Assembly: GCA_026901365.1 (NCBI GenBank)
Contig: QLOH01000676.1
Span: 434,001-498,000 of the forward strand
Direction of reading: 5' to 3'
Source: Sesbania bispinosa
Taxonomy: Eukaryota; Streptophyta; Magnoliopsida; Fabales; Fabaceae
DNA: 64,000 bases
The notes under the pieces were generated by a model, which saw nothing but the letters and a program-made list of their open reading frames with translations, had not been told where the DNA came from and ran no database searches. Below are positions 48,833 to 58,606 of this stretch, in pieces. The number at the start of each line of letters is the position of its first letter. Position 1 is the first letter of the stretch. A program made the position numbers and the translations under genes.

Positions 48833-49011
48833 GGATTTAAATAATATACACCGTCAGTGTAAAGAAATATTACACATATGTCCAATAGTGTGCCGCCATA
48901 TCATTTAATGAATGTGACATCTCATGTGGTATTAAATTTAATAAATGATGTGGCAGCATATCATTGGATGTCTGTGTAAATTTTTTTACACTGACAATGT
49001 ATATTAAACTC
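48833..49011. mobile_element. MULE MITE (family D) with perfect 9-bp TSD
   Basis: A 179-bp element: ends GGATTTAAATAATATACACC and the complement of CAATGTATATTAAACTC, with the CAGTGTAAA words typical of the family. Flanked by CTCAAAATA (48824-48832 and 49012-49020). Confidence 0.8.
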
Positions 49012-49232
49012 CTCAAAATATAGCAAAATTTAGTTTTGGTCTCTCATTTATTTTTTATTGATTTTGGTCCCCTATTTTTTAAAATCACATGATTGTAGTC
49101 TTTATCTTTAATTAGTTGTATTCCGTTAAGAGATTATATGATAATTTTTCTTGTAGATTTTGCTATGGACTTTCCTTCGAATTTTCCTGCAGTTTTCAAT
49201 ATTCAAAGGAAATTTTATTCAAATTCTAAAAA

Positions 49233-49433
49233 GGCTTAATTGCATTTTTGGTCCCCCTATTATCATCAATCTGCGATTTTGGTCCCCTGCTTTGTTTTTC
49301 GCGATTTTGGTCCCTCTAACACATAGATTTTGAAAATAGGGGACCAAGATTTTGAACTAAATCACGAATTTAGAATAATAAGGTACCAAAATCACGAAAA
49401 AAAAAGTAGGGGAACCAAAGGTGCAGTTAAGCC
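49233..49433. mobile_element. Foldback MULE-like element, near-perfect 9-bp TSD
   Basis: A 201-bp element with inverted arms starting GGCTTAATTGCATTTTTGGT. Flanks are TTCTAAAAA (49224-49232) and TTATAAAAA (49434-49442), one mismatch in nine. It lies within further AT-rich foldback-like sequence (about 49010-49610). Confidence 0.7.
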
Positions 49434-49689
49434 TTATAAAAATTACGAAAAATTTACTATAGATTTTTTTACAATAAAGCAAAAAAAATTTACAACAGCA
49501 TTTTTATGTTAAAAATTTGTGACTTTATGGAAATTTACTACAGATGAATTTTACAGAAAAAAAAATTATAAGAAATTTCCTGTGAATTTTTATCTATAAA
49601 AAATCGTAGTAGAGCTGACGGATTACATGAGATGTGATTCCCTATGTGGCACGTATACCTCAATTGTTTCTTCAAAGTGTTAGGATCAT

Positions 49690-50185
49690 TTAATGTGTGT
49701 TTGATTTACCTTAAAATTACGTTTCATATGTGGATCCGGACACACACTACACAGAATAGCGTTGGCTCAGATTCACATTTGAAATATAATTTTAGGTTAA
49801 AGCAAACACACTATTAGTGTGTTAGCTTGTTTGGTTTATGTGTTTGATTTATTAGAAAATCATGGTTCAAACGTGGATACCAACACTATTCTTTATAGTG
49901 TTGGTCTGAATCCACGTTTAAAACATAATTTTATGTGTTTGATTTACCTTAAAATCACGTTTTAAATGTGTATCTAAACAAACGTTACATAATGTGTGTT
50001 TAGTTTATATAAAAACCACATTTCAAACATGGATCAGACTAATGCTACTTTTTATAGCATTGATTCAGATCCACATTTAAAACGTGATTTTTATTTATAT
50101 CAAACACGCCATTAGAGTAACGTTGACTCAGATCCATAATTAAAACATAATTTTAGGTTAATCCAAACACACTATTAAATATGTT
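49690..50185. repeat. Foldback repeat family B, several units
   Basis: At least four alternating blocks of the type ATCACGTTTTAAATGTG and AATCCACGTTTAAAACAT, with GTGTTTGATTTACC-like joints. The largest cluster of the family in the window. Confidence 0.6.
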
Positions 50186-50754
50186 TATGGTTTAAGAATG
50201 TTACGATAATGTTTGTTGCCCAGCTAACAGTACCACGGCATTTTCATCACATTCTTTTTTCTAAATTCTTTGTTTTAAAAACTTTTTTTACCTTTTTATT
50301 AAAAAATTATTTTTATATCTTTACACTCCTTTATTATTAATAAAAAATATAAAAATTACTTTTTAAATAAAAAAAGGTAAAAACAGTTTTTTTTAAAAAG
50401 AATTTAAAAAATGGATGCAAAAAGAAAAAAGGAGTGCAAAAAGAATAAAAGGAGTGTGATGAAATTGCGGTGGTAGTCTTCGCAGTGCATAAATAGAGAT
50501 TGTTAAATTAAAAAAAAAAACTTCCGAAAACAACTTTACTTAAAAAATCTCAACTCAACACAGGAGTCAAAAATTGATAAACAACCTCTAGATTACGTTT
50601 TATTCTATAGAAAATACCATATTCTGATATTCAAATGCAAAATCCCCACAAAATACAGAAGAAACATAAATATACTGAAAATAGAATGGGAGAAGAAGAA
50701 TATAGTGTTACCAAAGGAGAACGGAGCAACAACAGAAAGTAATGGAAGAGGGAG

Positions 50755-50850
50755 AAATAGAGGAAAACCAGTGGTATGGGAGGTGTAGGTAAGAAGAAGA
50801 AGAATCTCTCCTTGCCAAACCTCCCATACCCATGCCTTCCCCCAAGTTTG
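50755..50850 (-). ncRNA. MIR482: MIR482 (482b-like) precursor hairpin
   Basis: Read on the minus strand, the 3' arm at 50794-50773 gives a 22-nt sequence TCTTACCTACACCTCCCA... ending TACC. By memory it differs from soybean miR482b-3p at one base (A for C at position 5). The 5' arm at 50828-50807 (TATGGGAGGTTTGGCAAG...) pairs with it, leaving a short ~12-base TTCTTCT loop. Like miR2118, miR482 targets NBS-LRR transcripts at the P-loop. It lies 2.4 kb from MIR2118 on the same strand; a MIR2118-MIR482 pair is also known to me from soybean. Confidence 0.88.
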
Positions 50851-50918
50851 CCTCCCTTTTCCTCTCTTTTCTTTTCTTCAATGTTTCACAGACACAGATT
50901 GATTTGAGGCTTGGATGA

Positions 50919-50928
50919 GGATATAGCG
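50919..50928 (-). promoter_or_regulatory. Candidate TATA box for MIR482
   Basis: CGCTATATCC on the minus strand, about 70 bases upstream of the hairpin; a start near 50890 would place the hairpin near the 5' end of the transcript. Confidence 0.35.
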
Positions 50929-51811
50929 GTGGTGAGGGGTATAAGATGTAATTATAGAACAAGAAAAGGTGCATAAAGGTAAAAGAGCCTCACAACAATT
51001 AATGTAATGCAAAAGTGACAGATTCCTGACGTGAGATGTGGACAAAAGTTGTCGGCAGTGGGAATGGGAATCTTTTCAAATTTCAATACTGAACCTGTGA
51101 CCTGTCCTCCCCACACTTCACTTTATCACTTCAAAAAATTATACTTGTGCTGGTAAATTCAGTAGTAATTATAGGTATTTCTTTTTTTAACCTCTTTTAC
51201 CTTTTTATAAAAAAAAATCTGTTTGATTATTTATCAGTTATGATATTCTAACACAAATTATTGCTGGAATGTATGCAGAAAAACTTATGAAATGTCTGAT
51301 CACATTTTTCTCTTAAGAAGTGAAAAGAAATTGAATGAGTGGCATTGCTTAATAATGAATATTTCTTGTTCATTGTTTTTCTTATGTATGGATCAATATG
51401 TTATTTAAGTAGTAGTGAACTTGATTTTTCAAGTACAATTTTTTAGTTGTATGTATAAAAAAAATAGATGCATAGTAAATTTTATTCCTTTAAATAAATT
51501 TAGTTTAATTAATTTAATATAATTATGAAGAACCCATTTATTTTTTAATTTGGATTCTTCCAAACATATATCGAAAAAATATAATTTCTACTCATAAAAA
51601 TATCACTGATAATACGTAATTTGGTTGAAAATAATATACAATAAATAGGCTCTAAACAAAAGACACGGGTTGCCTTGCCTATTGACTATTGTTCCCCCAA
51701 TCCTACCATAGATCCTTCATGTTATTAAGAATGGAAATATTAGTCATTTTAGAAAAAAAAAAAAAATCTTTTCATATGTGTCGTTTTCTTATTTTTAGAT
51801 GAAAATTAATA
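50929..51811. other. Spacer
   Basis: AT-rich, no gene or repeat family recognised. Confidence 0.35.
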
Positions 51812-52139
51812 TTCCCTCCGGTCCTATTTATAAGAACTTTTTTTAGGGTGGGTCTTGGTCCTTTTTATAAGAACCTTTTCAGATTGTCTCATGCATTAAT
51901 TATTTTTTGACAAAAATACCCCATTAGTGGAGGTAGGTGCGTAATTAATTAGTAGAGAGAGTATGACACAATTGAGTAGTTAATTGGAAAGAGAAAGATA
52001 ATGGGTCTCAATAAATTAAGGGTAGTTTAGGAAATATGATACACATTCTTGACAAATTTATTGTAATCAACTAAATTAACCAACTTCCTTAATCCGTGTG
52101 ATATAGTTAAAAGGTTCTTATAAATAGGACCGGAGGGAG
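51812..52139. mobile_element. Stowaway MITE with TA target duplication
   Basis: A 328-bp element with ~30-bp inverted ends TTCCCTCCGGTCCTATTTAT and the complement of ATAAATAGGACCGGAGGGAG, flanked by TA on both sides (51810-51811 and 52140-52141). The best-preserved Stowaway copy in the window. Confidence 0.88.
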
Positions 52140-52494
52140 TATCAATTTTTCATTTTTGTCCTCTCATTTTAATAGAAAAAGAAGTTTAGAAAATTGTGCA
52201 TCACACTAATAAATAACTACCCATTAATATAAAAATGATAAATGAAAAAGAGAGCGCAGTAAGTTAATAGAGATAATTTAGTAGGATTACTATGTCTTTT
52301 AAGTCATTTATTATTATTTTTAATTTGTTTTAGGCAATAGATAAAATGAAATAGAGGTAGTATAAAATTAATACTAATATGTATTTTTATATGAAAATGG
52401 TAATGATATTAATGATAAAATAAACGTAAAATGTAAATTTATAAGGAATGTTATTTATATTAAATTATAAAGCAACTTCATAAAAACTTAAATA

Positions 52495-53317
52495 CTCCCC
52501 TCCAGTCCTATTTATAAGACAAAATTTGAAACTTTTACATGGTGCTATTTATCATTGTTAGCAAAACCGGACCCGCCGGTTCAACCGGTCCGACCGAGAA
52601 CCGGCCTGGTGTCCGGTCCATACAACCCTGAAACCAGCTGGTTTCATAACCGGTGGGAACCGGTCAAGAACCGGTGAAAACCGGTTAAGAATCGATGCCA
52701 TACAACCGGTTGAACCGGCCAATTTCAAAAAAATCATTTTTTTTTTATTTTTTGTTTAATCTAAAATATTTTTAAGATAAATAAAAATAACTTTTTAAGG
52801 ATTACACTTAAATATTTATTATTTAGTTAATTATTATGAATTTTTTATCATATAATACATATAATAAAGTCTTTTATATTAATTTATAATCTTATATATT
52901 TTGATTTTTTATGATTTTATCTTATTTTATTACTTCAAAAATATTATATAATATTAAAATATATATTTAATTATTACCGGTTCGACCACGGTTCGACCAC
53001 GGTTCAACCACGATTGAACCACTGAACCGTGAACCAGTACCTTCACCGGTTCAATTACGGGTCCGATTTTAAAAATATTGCTATTTATAAGATAAATTAT
53101 ACAAATTTAGAAGTATTCATTGTTTTTTTTACATATTTATCCTTGTTGACCATTAAAGGTTTTAAGATGATACAATTACCATAATAGTGGAGTTTAATTT
53201 TAAATAGAGCTAAATTTATAATCTTATAAAATAATTTCTTGAAAATCAATCCATTAATAGCTTTTCTTAATATATGTGTTTTTATCTAAATTATTTTATA
53301 AATAGGATTAGAGAGAA
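52495..53317. mobile_element. Stowaway MITE split by a hAT insertion
   Basis: The ends CTCCCCTCCAGTCCTATTTA and the complement of TTATAAATAGGATTAGAGAG are Stowaway-type and flanked by TA (52493-52494 and 53318-53319). The middle is interrupted by the element at 52553-53080; without it the MITE would be about 290 bp. Confidence 0.75.
52553..53080. mobile_element. hAT-like element with 8-bp TSD, nested in Stowaway
   Basis: A 528-bp element. Inverted ends CATTGTTAGCAAAACCGGAC and the complement of GTCCGATTTTAAAAATATTG; flanks CTATTTAT at 52545-52552 and 53081-53088. The ends are rich in ACCGGTT words (more than ten) around an AT-rich core. No protein is encoded. Confidence 0.8.
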
Positions 53318-54364
53318 TACAAAATTACTTTTAATCAAAATTGCTGAAAATAAATTTTACAAATATCTATACGAACACGCAAAAAGACCCAGGAATTTTT
53401 TTTATAGGAACTAGAGTCCGTTTGCTTTATAATTTAAAATAATTAATTTTGATAAATCTTTAAAATTAATAATAGAAAATAAGGATACTAGTACGTGATT
53501 TATAAAATGCAGACAAAAAAATTTTAAAATCAATTCTGACATAATTAATTCTCTCAATTCTGGGGACACATCTTATCGAAATTTTTATATTAATCTCTTT
53601 TATAATATTAAATAATTAAAATTGTACCATAATTTATTAAGATTTATAAAAATAAAACTCACACAAGATATATATTTTGGTTTTAAAAGTGGATTTTTTT
53701 CTATCAAAAAAAAAAGTGGATTCTTTTATGCTAGAGATTGTCAATCCAATGAGGTAAAGGGGACACCCCCACACAGCCTGAGCAATTACCGAGTGGTGCG
53801 CCACACATCACACCTACCATTCTACTTTTTCTTCCCACCCGATTGCTTCATATATATGTTTGAGTTAAAATATACTTTTGATTGATTATAATTATTTGGT
53901 TTCATTCAAACTCACCATTTAAATGAAAATCCATCTTCACGTTTTTTTTTTCACGAATATGGATCCATTCCATATCTCTGACATCACATATATATTTTCC
54001 TATGTTCTGGCCCTGGCCATGATATAAGATAAAACAACTTTAACAAGTACTTTCAAAGTACAATATATATTGAGGAGAAAAAAAACATAATATATATTTC
54101 GGTAAAAAAATCTTGAGGTTGGAGGCCCTGCGCGCAGATTATCTTTGAAAAATGGCGATTCATGATATGGATTAAAAATTACAAATTAATGAAATTAATA
54201 AACATGTAATCAACTAGCTAGCTAGCTAAATACTACATCAGAAGAAGAAGCAGCAGAAATAAACATGGTTAGTTTACCTATTTCTTTCTTTAATTTGGCA
54301 GGTAGCTAGCAGACTCCATTCATTTCATTGAGCAAATTAATGATGAGGTATAATAGGAAAGAGA
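53318..54364. other. Spacer
   Basis: AT-rich, no gene or repeat family recognised. Confidence 0.35.
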
Positions 54365-54480
54365 GGAACGATAGGAAGCAGTTGGAATGGGAGGCTCTGG
54401 CAAAAGATTAGAATATATAGCTTAATCTTTTACCAAATCTCCCATTACCGAAAGCTTCCTCGATCATAACTCTCTTTCCT
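54365..54480 (-). ncRNA. miR482/miR2118-superfamily precursor hairpin, divergent member
   Basis: On the minus strand the 5' arm (54447-54426, TAATGGGAGATTTGGTAAAA...) pairs with the 3' arm (54405-54384, TTTTGCCAGAGCCTCCCA..., ending TTCC). The stem continues on both sides (GAGGAAGC with GCTTCCT below; GATTA with TAATC next to the loop). The 3' arm has the superfamily layout, TTGCC near its start and CCCATTCC near its end, but the middle differs from both miR482 and miR2118 as I know them. Strand, arm and layout agree with the two clear hairpins upstream, so it is very likely a third member of the cluster. Whether and where it is diced is not known. Confidence 0.78.
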
Positions 54481-54688
54481 TCATCTCATCTCATTTCATG
54501 GTCATGGGGAAGGAAGGACCATTGCATTCAGTGGTTGTGATGAGGAAATAAATGATTCACATGCCGATGCTGCTGCATTCAGAGAAGAGAAGAAAGAAGG
54601 TAGTACAATTATTATTATTATTATGTGCAAGTGGCCAGTAAGATAAGAAGACTGTGACGTACGTGAAGCATTAATTAAATTAAATTAA

Positions 54689-54699
54689 ATATATAGCAT
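54689..54699 (-). promoter_or_regulatory. Candidate TATA box for the third hairpin
   Basis: GCTATATATTT on the minus strand, about 210 bases upstream of the hairpin, in a plain AT-rich setting. Confidence 0.35.
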
Positions 54700-54796
54700 G
54701 ACTACTGTGACCAAGAAGGGTTGGTGACTCGAACACGGATCTGTGAAATCTGGATACTTTACTTTACTTGCCTTGTTCTGTGCTGCAAGCAAAGTT

Positions 54797-54983
54797 GGGG
54801 TTTATTTGGTTTGTATTTTCGTTTTCTGTTTCTATCTTATGTTTTCTGTTTCCTGAAATTTTATAAAGGAAAAACTGGAAATGCTGGAAATAGCAAATTT
54901 CTGTTTCCAGCATTTCCAGTTTTTCCTGTGTAAAATTTCAGAAAATAGGAAACAAAGTGAAAACAGAAAATAAAAACACCTAA
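54797..54983. mobile_element. Compact foldback element
   Basis: Arms of about 80 bases with a perfect 24-bp core (54867-54890 against 54904-54927; AGGAAAAACTGGAAATGCTG...) around a 13-base loop. The outer arms TTGTATTTTCGTTTTCTGTT and the complement of AAACAGAAAATAAAAACACC are also inverted. No coding sequence. It is most likely a MITE; a microRNA origin is less likely because the arms are repetitive and long. Confidence 0.6.
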
Positions 54984-57359
54984 TATTTTCATAAATCAAA
55001 GGAACCCTTGTCTTTTTCTTACCTGTTTGGAATCTTTTGACTTTTCTTCATCACATCAGATAGCTATTAATCTTAATCACAATTCACAACCGTGACCGCT
55101 CTGATCCTCCCCTGCCTCTATAACCTCTGTACTAAAATTTAGTTACGAAATAGCTACAGAATTCGTAGCCATACGCAGTAATTTCGTAGTAAACTCAGCT
55201 GATGATGGTTCCACCGACCGTAACCTTTTAGCTAGTATTAAAAAAATCAGCCCATCAATGAGATTAACTACTCTACAAATAACACTACTCTACATTTATT
55301 GCTAAGTTCAGTGATTTTATCCCAATTTGAAATTGGAAAATTTATCATCCTAATTCTTTTTTTTAAAAAGAAAAATCACAAACACGTTTTGGTGTGTAGT
55401 GATCAAACTTTAATAATATGAACAAAATGCTCTATAATTTTTAACATAGTGCTTATCAAAGTATGCTGAAAAATAATAACTAACTTTTTTTGGGGTAAAC
55501 GACATGAAAAACATACATCAAGTCATGGATTTATAATTTAAAGAGATTTTCACCCTTAGTTTTCAACCAGAAAGAAAATGGGTTTGTAATTTAAATACTT
55601 CAATCGGTAATCTAGGATTCTTTTTAAAAAAATAATTTTTGACAAATAATAAAAAGCATCTAGTGGAATATTCCTAGAAGAGTTTGGTTAATTAGGATTT
55701 TGTACATATTTTAAAAATAGAGGAAGTTTTGTGTTTAAAGTGTAAAATGGATGGGAGGTTTGAGTAATTTATTAAATTTTATGTTAAAAATATTATTATT
55801 TATAAATACAATAGTTTCCCAAGCTTAGCGGACATTTTAAAAAAGCTTAAGCCTAACTCTTTTATTTTTTTAAAGAATTAAGCCTTCAAAAGGTTTTTCA
55901 AAAGTCTAGGCCAGACTTTTTTATTAAAAGAGTCAAGCCAAATTATACCTTAAATAAGTTAGGTCATAGGCCTCTACGAGCAATCTGAACTATTTTCACC
56001 CCTATTTGTAATTCTATTACAATAGATTTTAATTACACTACGGATTTATCGAGTTTAATAACAAATGACGTGTCATACTCATTAAATGACGTGACAATTC
56101 ATCATTAGATGTCAATATATACTAATTAAACTCTTAACTTATTAATTTCTTTCAATTGATAATTAATTTTATTATATGCCATTTATGATTTAACAAAATA
56201 CCCATAAGGGATAGTTACTGGCACATGAAGTTGCTTGAGTAGCAGTCCTCACTCTTCATCATAAGTTACATTTTATTTTCATTTATCATTTTTATCAGTA
56301 TAAAAGTATATGATTTTTATTTGTCCTAAGGTTGAGGATAAAACTTTAAAAACGAAATGTTTTTATTAAAATAAAAGTATTTTTTACTTATTTATGTTTA
56401 TAATGTAATTAATGTTTTTATTTTAATTAAAATATTCTATTTTAATTAATTTATTTGAAACCCTTAAAGTCAAATCCATGGAATCCGGATTTTCTACCTC
56501 CACGCTGTTAGCAAATACGCTGTTACCAAATTGAAGACTATAGTAAATCCGGATCCGAATCCCATCCCACCTCCTGATTTTAAGTATTAAAACGAAAATC
56601 TTTTAAAACATTTTAGTTTGATTTTTTTTTTCATTTTTATTAGAAATTATAAAAATAACAACTTAATAATTTTATACAAATCTTTAAGATAAAAAATAAA
56701 TTAAAAGCAAAATAATTATTTTGTAATTATTAACTGATAAAAAATTGATTTTAGGCTTTTTTTTTTCGATTTTAATAACATCAACTTTAGAACTAACAAT
56801 AAGACTTTCAAAAAAATAATTTTTTTTAAAATAGAAAAGTATTTATTGTTAATTTACGTTTCTGATGTAATTAATCCTTTCCATTTTAATAAAAACATTT
56901 AATTTTTGGAGGTTTTGTATGGGATATTATCAAAACTGTTTTTTAGGATGAAAAAATGGTGCTCCACGGAGAAAGTACCTGGACTCTGAGAGCACTTAAA
57001 TATGTGATACCTTATTCCACACCAACTTGTGAGGGTTAAATCAATTTTAGGTTTAAATATGGGAAAAAGCTTTGCGTACATAAATAGTGCATCCAACATT
57101 TTTACCACAAATGGTTTTTTCTTTTTGCACCCCCTCCCCAATTGTTTTAGGTGTTTTCTTTTGTTTTTTTCTTTTTGCCCCCTCCCCATTTTTTAGGTTT
57201 TTTTAGCCCCACCCCTTTTTTTACCCTTTTTTCTTTTTTTAAAAAATAGTTTTTATTTTTTTATTTTATTATATATATTTTTATTTATTTATCTAATTAA
57301 ATAAAAATATAGATCAATAAATACAATAAATGATCACATAAAATTTGTGTTAATTATTC
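54984..57359. other. Spacer with eroded repeats
   Basis: No gene. Holds a family D MITE fragment at about 56030-56150 (right end ATACTAATTAAACTC), a possible hAT remnant with AGGCC words (55825-55985), and a short patch at 56945-57010 related to 42755-42905. Confidence 0.4.
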
Positions 57360-58606
57360 ATGTTAACACGATGTTGATTATGTGTCCCGAAACGGTGTAC
57401 GTATTAAAAAATGAGGTTAATGGTGTTTTCCGTTTGTGGTTAATAGAAAAGAATTTTTGGTTAATTGATTTTGTGAGGTTAATTGCAATCCCGGTTAACA
57501 CGAGGTTAATCATGTGACCAGAAACGGTGAACATATTTAAAATTGAGGTTAATGGTATATCCATTTGTGGTTAACAGAATATGATATTTTGTTAATTGAA
57601 TTTGTGCGGTTAATTGCAACTCTTGTTAACACGAAGTTAATTATGTGTTCAGAAACGATGAACATATTACAAAATGAGGTTAATGTTGTATCCATTTGTG
57701 GTTAACATAGTGAGATTTTTGGTTAATTGAATTTGTGAGGTTAATTTCAACTCCGGTTAATACTCCCGAAGCTCACAAAGAAAAAAGGAAGAAGTGAGTT
57801 AGATAAAAAGAGAACAAACTTGGACAAAAAGAAACAAAGTGACTTAGACAAATTTTTTTTGTCGATAACCTCAGACCGATCAATCGAATATTGATTAATA
57901 CGTAATCGATCGAACACTACTTGAAAACGGCTATTCTGCTCAGAAATGAAATGGTCCAAATGTTCCTGGAATTTCTTGCTCCCATTGGACCATTTGTATC
58001 TATATGCATTAGGATCCCGATTCATGGATCTCTCGGGTTAATTATGCGTCCATAAAAACATATTTAAAAATGAGGTTAATGGTGTATCCATTTGTGGTTA
58101 ACGGAATATGATTTTTGGTTAATTGATTTTGTGAGGTTAATTACAACTCTCGTTAACACGAGGTTAATTATGTGTCCAGAAATGGTGAACATTTTTAAAA
58201 ATGGGGTTAATGGTGTATCTATTTGTGGTGAGTGAGATTTTTGGTTAATTGAATTTGTGAGGTTAATTGCAACTCTCGTTAACACGAGGTTAATTATGTG
58301 TCTAGGGGATGGTGAACATTTTCAAAAAAATGAGGTTAATGGTGTATCTATTTGTGGTTAATGAGTGAGAATTTTAGTTAATTGAATTTGTGAGGTTAAT
58401 TACAACTCTTGTTAACACGGGGTTAATTCTGTGTCCAGAAACTGTGAACATATTTTTAATGAGGTTAATGGTGTATAGATTGATAGTTAACAAATTGAGA
58501 TATTTGGTTAATTGATTTTGTACGGTTAATTGTGTGCACAGAAACGGTGAATGAAGTAGTACATTTGGTTGATAACATCAAAATAGAATAATCATGATAA
58601 AATACT
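57360..58606. repeat. ~130-bp tandem repeat array, copy 2
   Basis: About nine units of the GGTTAATT repeat. Successive GGTTAATT anchors at 57478, 57608 and 57739, then 58135, 58261, 58394 and 58524, give periods of 126-133 bases. The right part (58091-58606) is nearly identical to 47094-47602. The array is interrupted by a plastid DNA insert at about 57764-58036. Confidence 0.88.
57764..58036 (-). other. Plastid ycf2 fragment in the nucleus (NUPT)
   Basis: On the minus strand an uninterrupted frame reads MNRDPNAYRYKWSNGSKKFQ ... VVFDRLRINQYSID...VIDKK ... FFFVSFG, which is recognisable as an internal part of plastid Ycf2. Both ends cut straight into the tandem repeat: left flank CCGGTTAA, right flank GGTTAATTATGCG. 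The few bases normally between GGTTAA and GGTTAATT are missing, as in end-joining insertion. A few substitutions relative to Ycf2 as I remember it (for example Arg where Trp is usual before SEVIDKK) fit nuclear decay. Confidence 0.9.

Noticed and set aside
50708..50974. 88-codon minus-strand frame over the MIR482 hairpin
   Set aside because: The conserved part is the hairpin arms; the translation is low-complexity.
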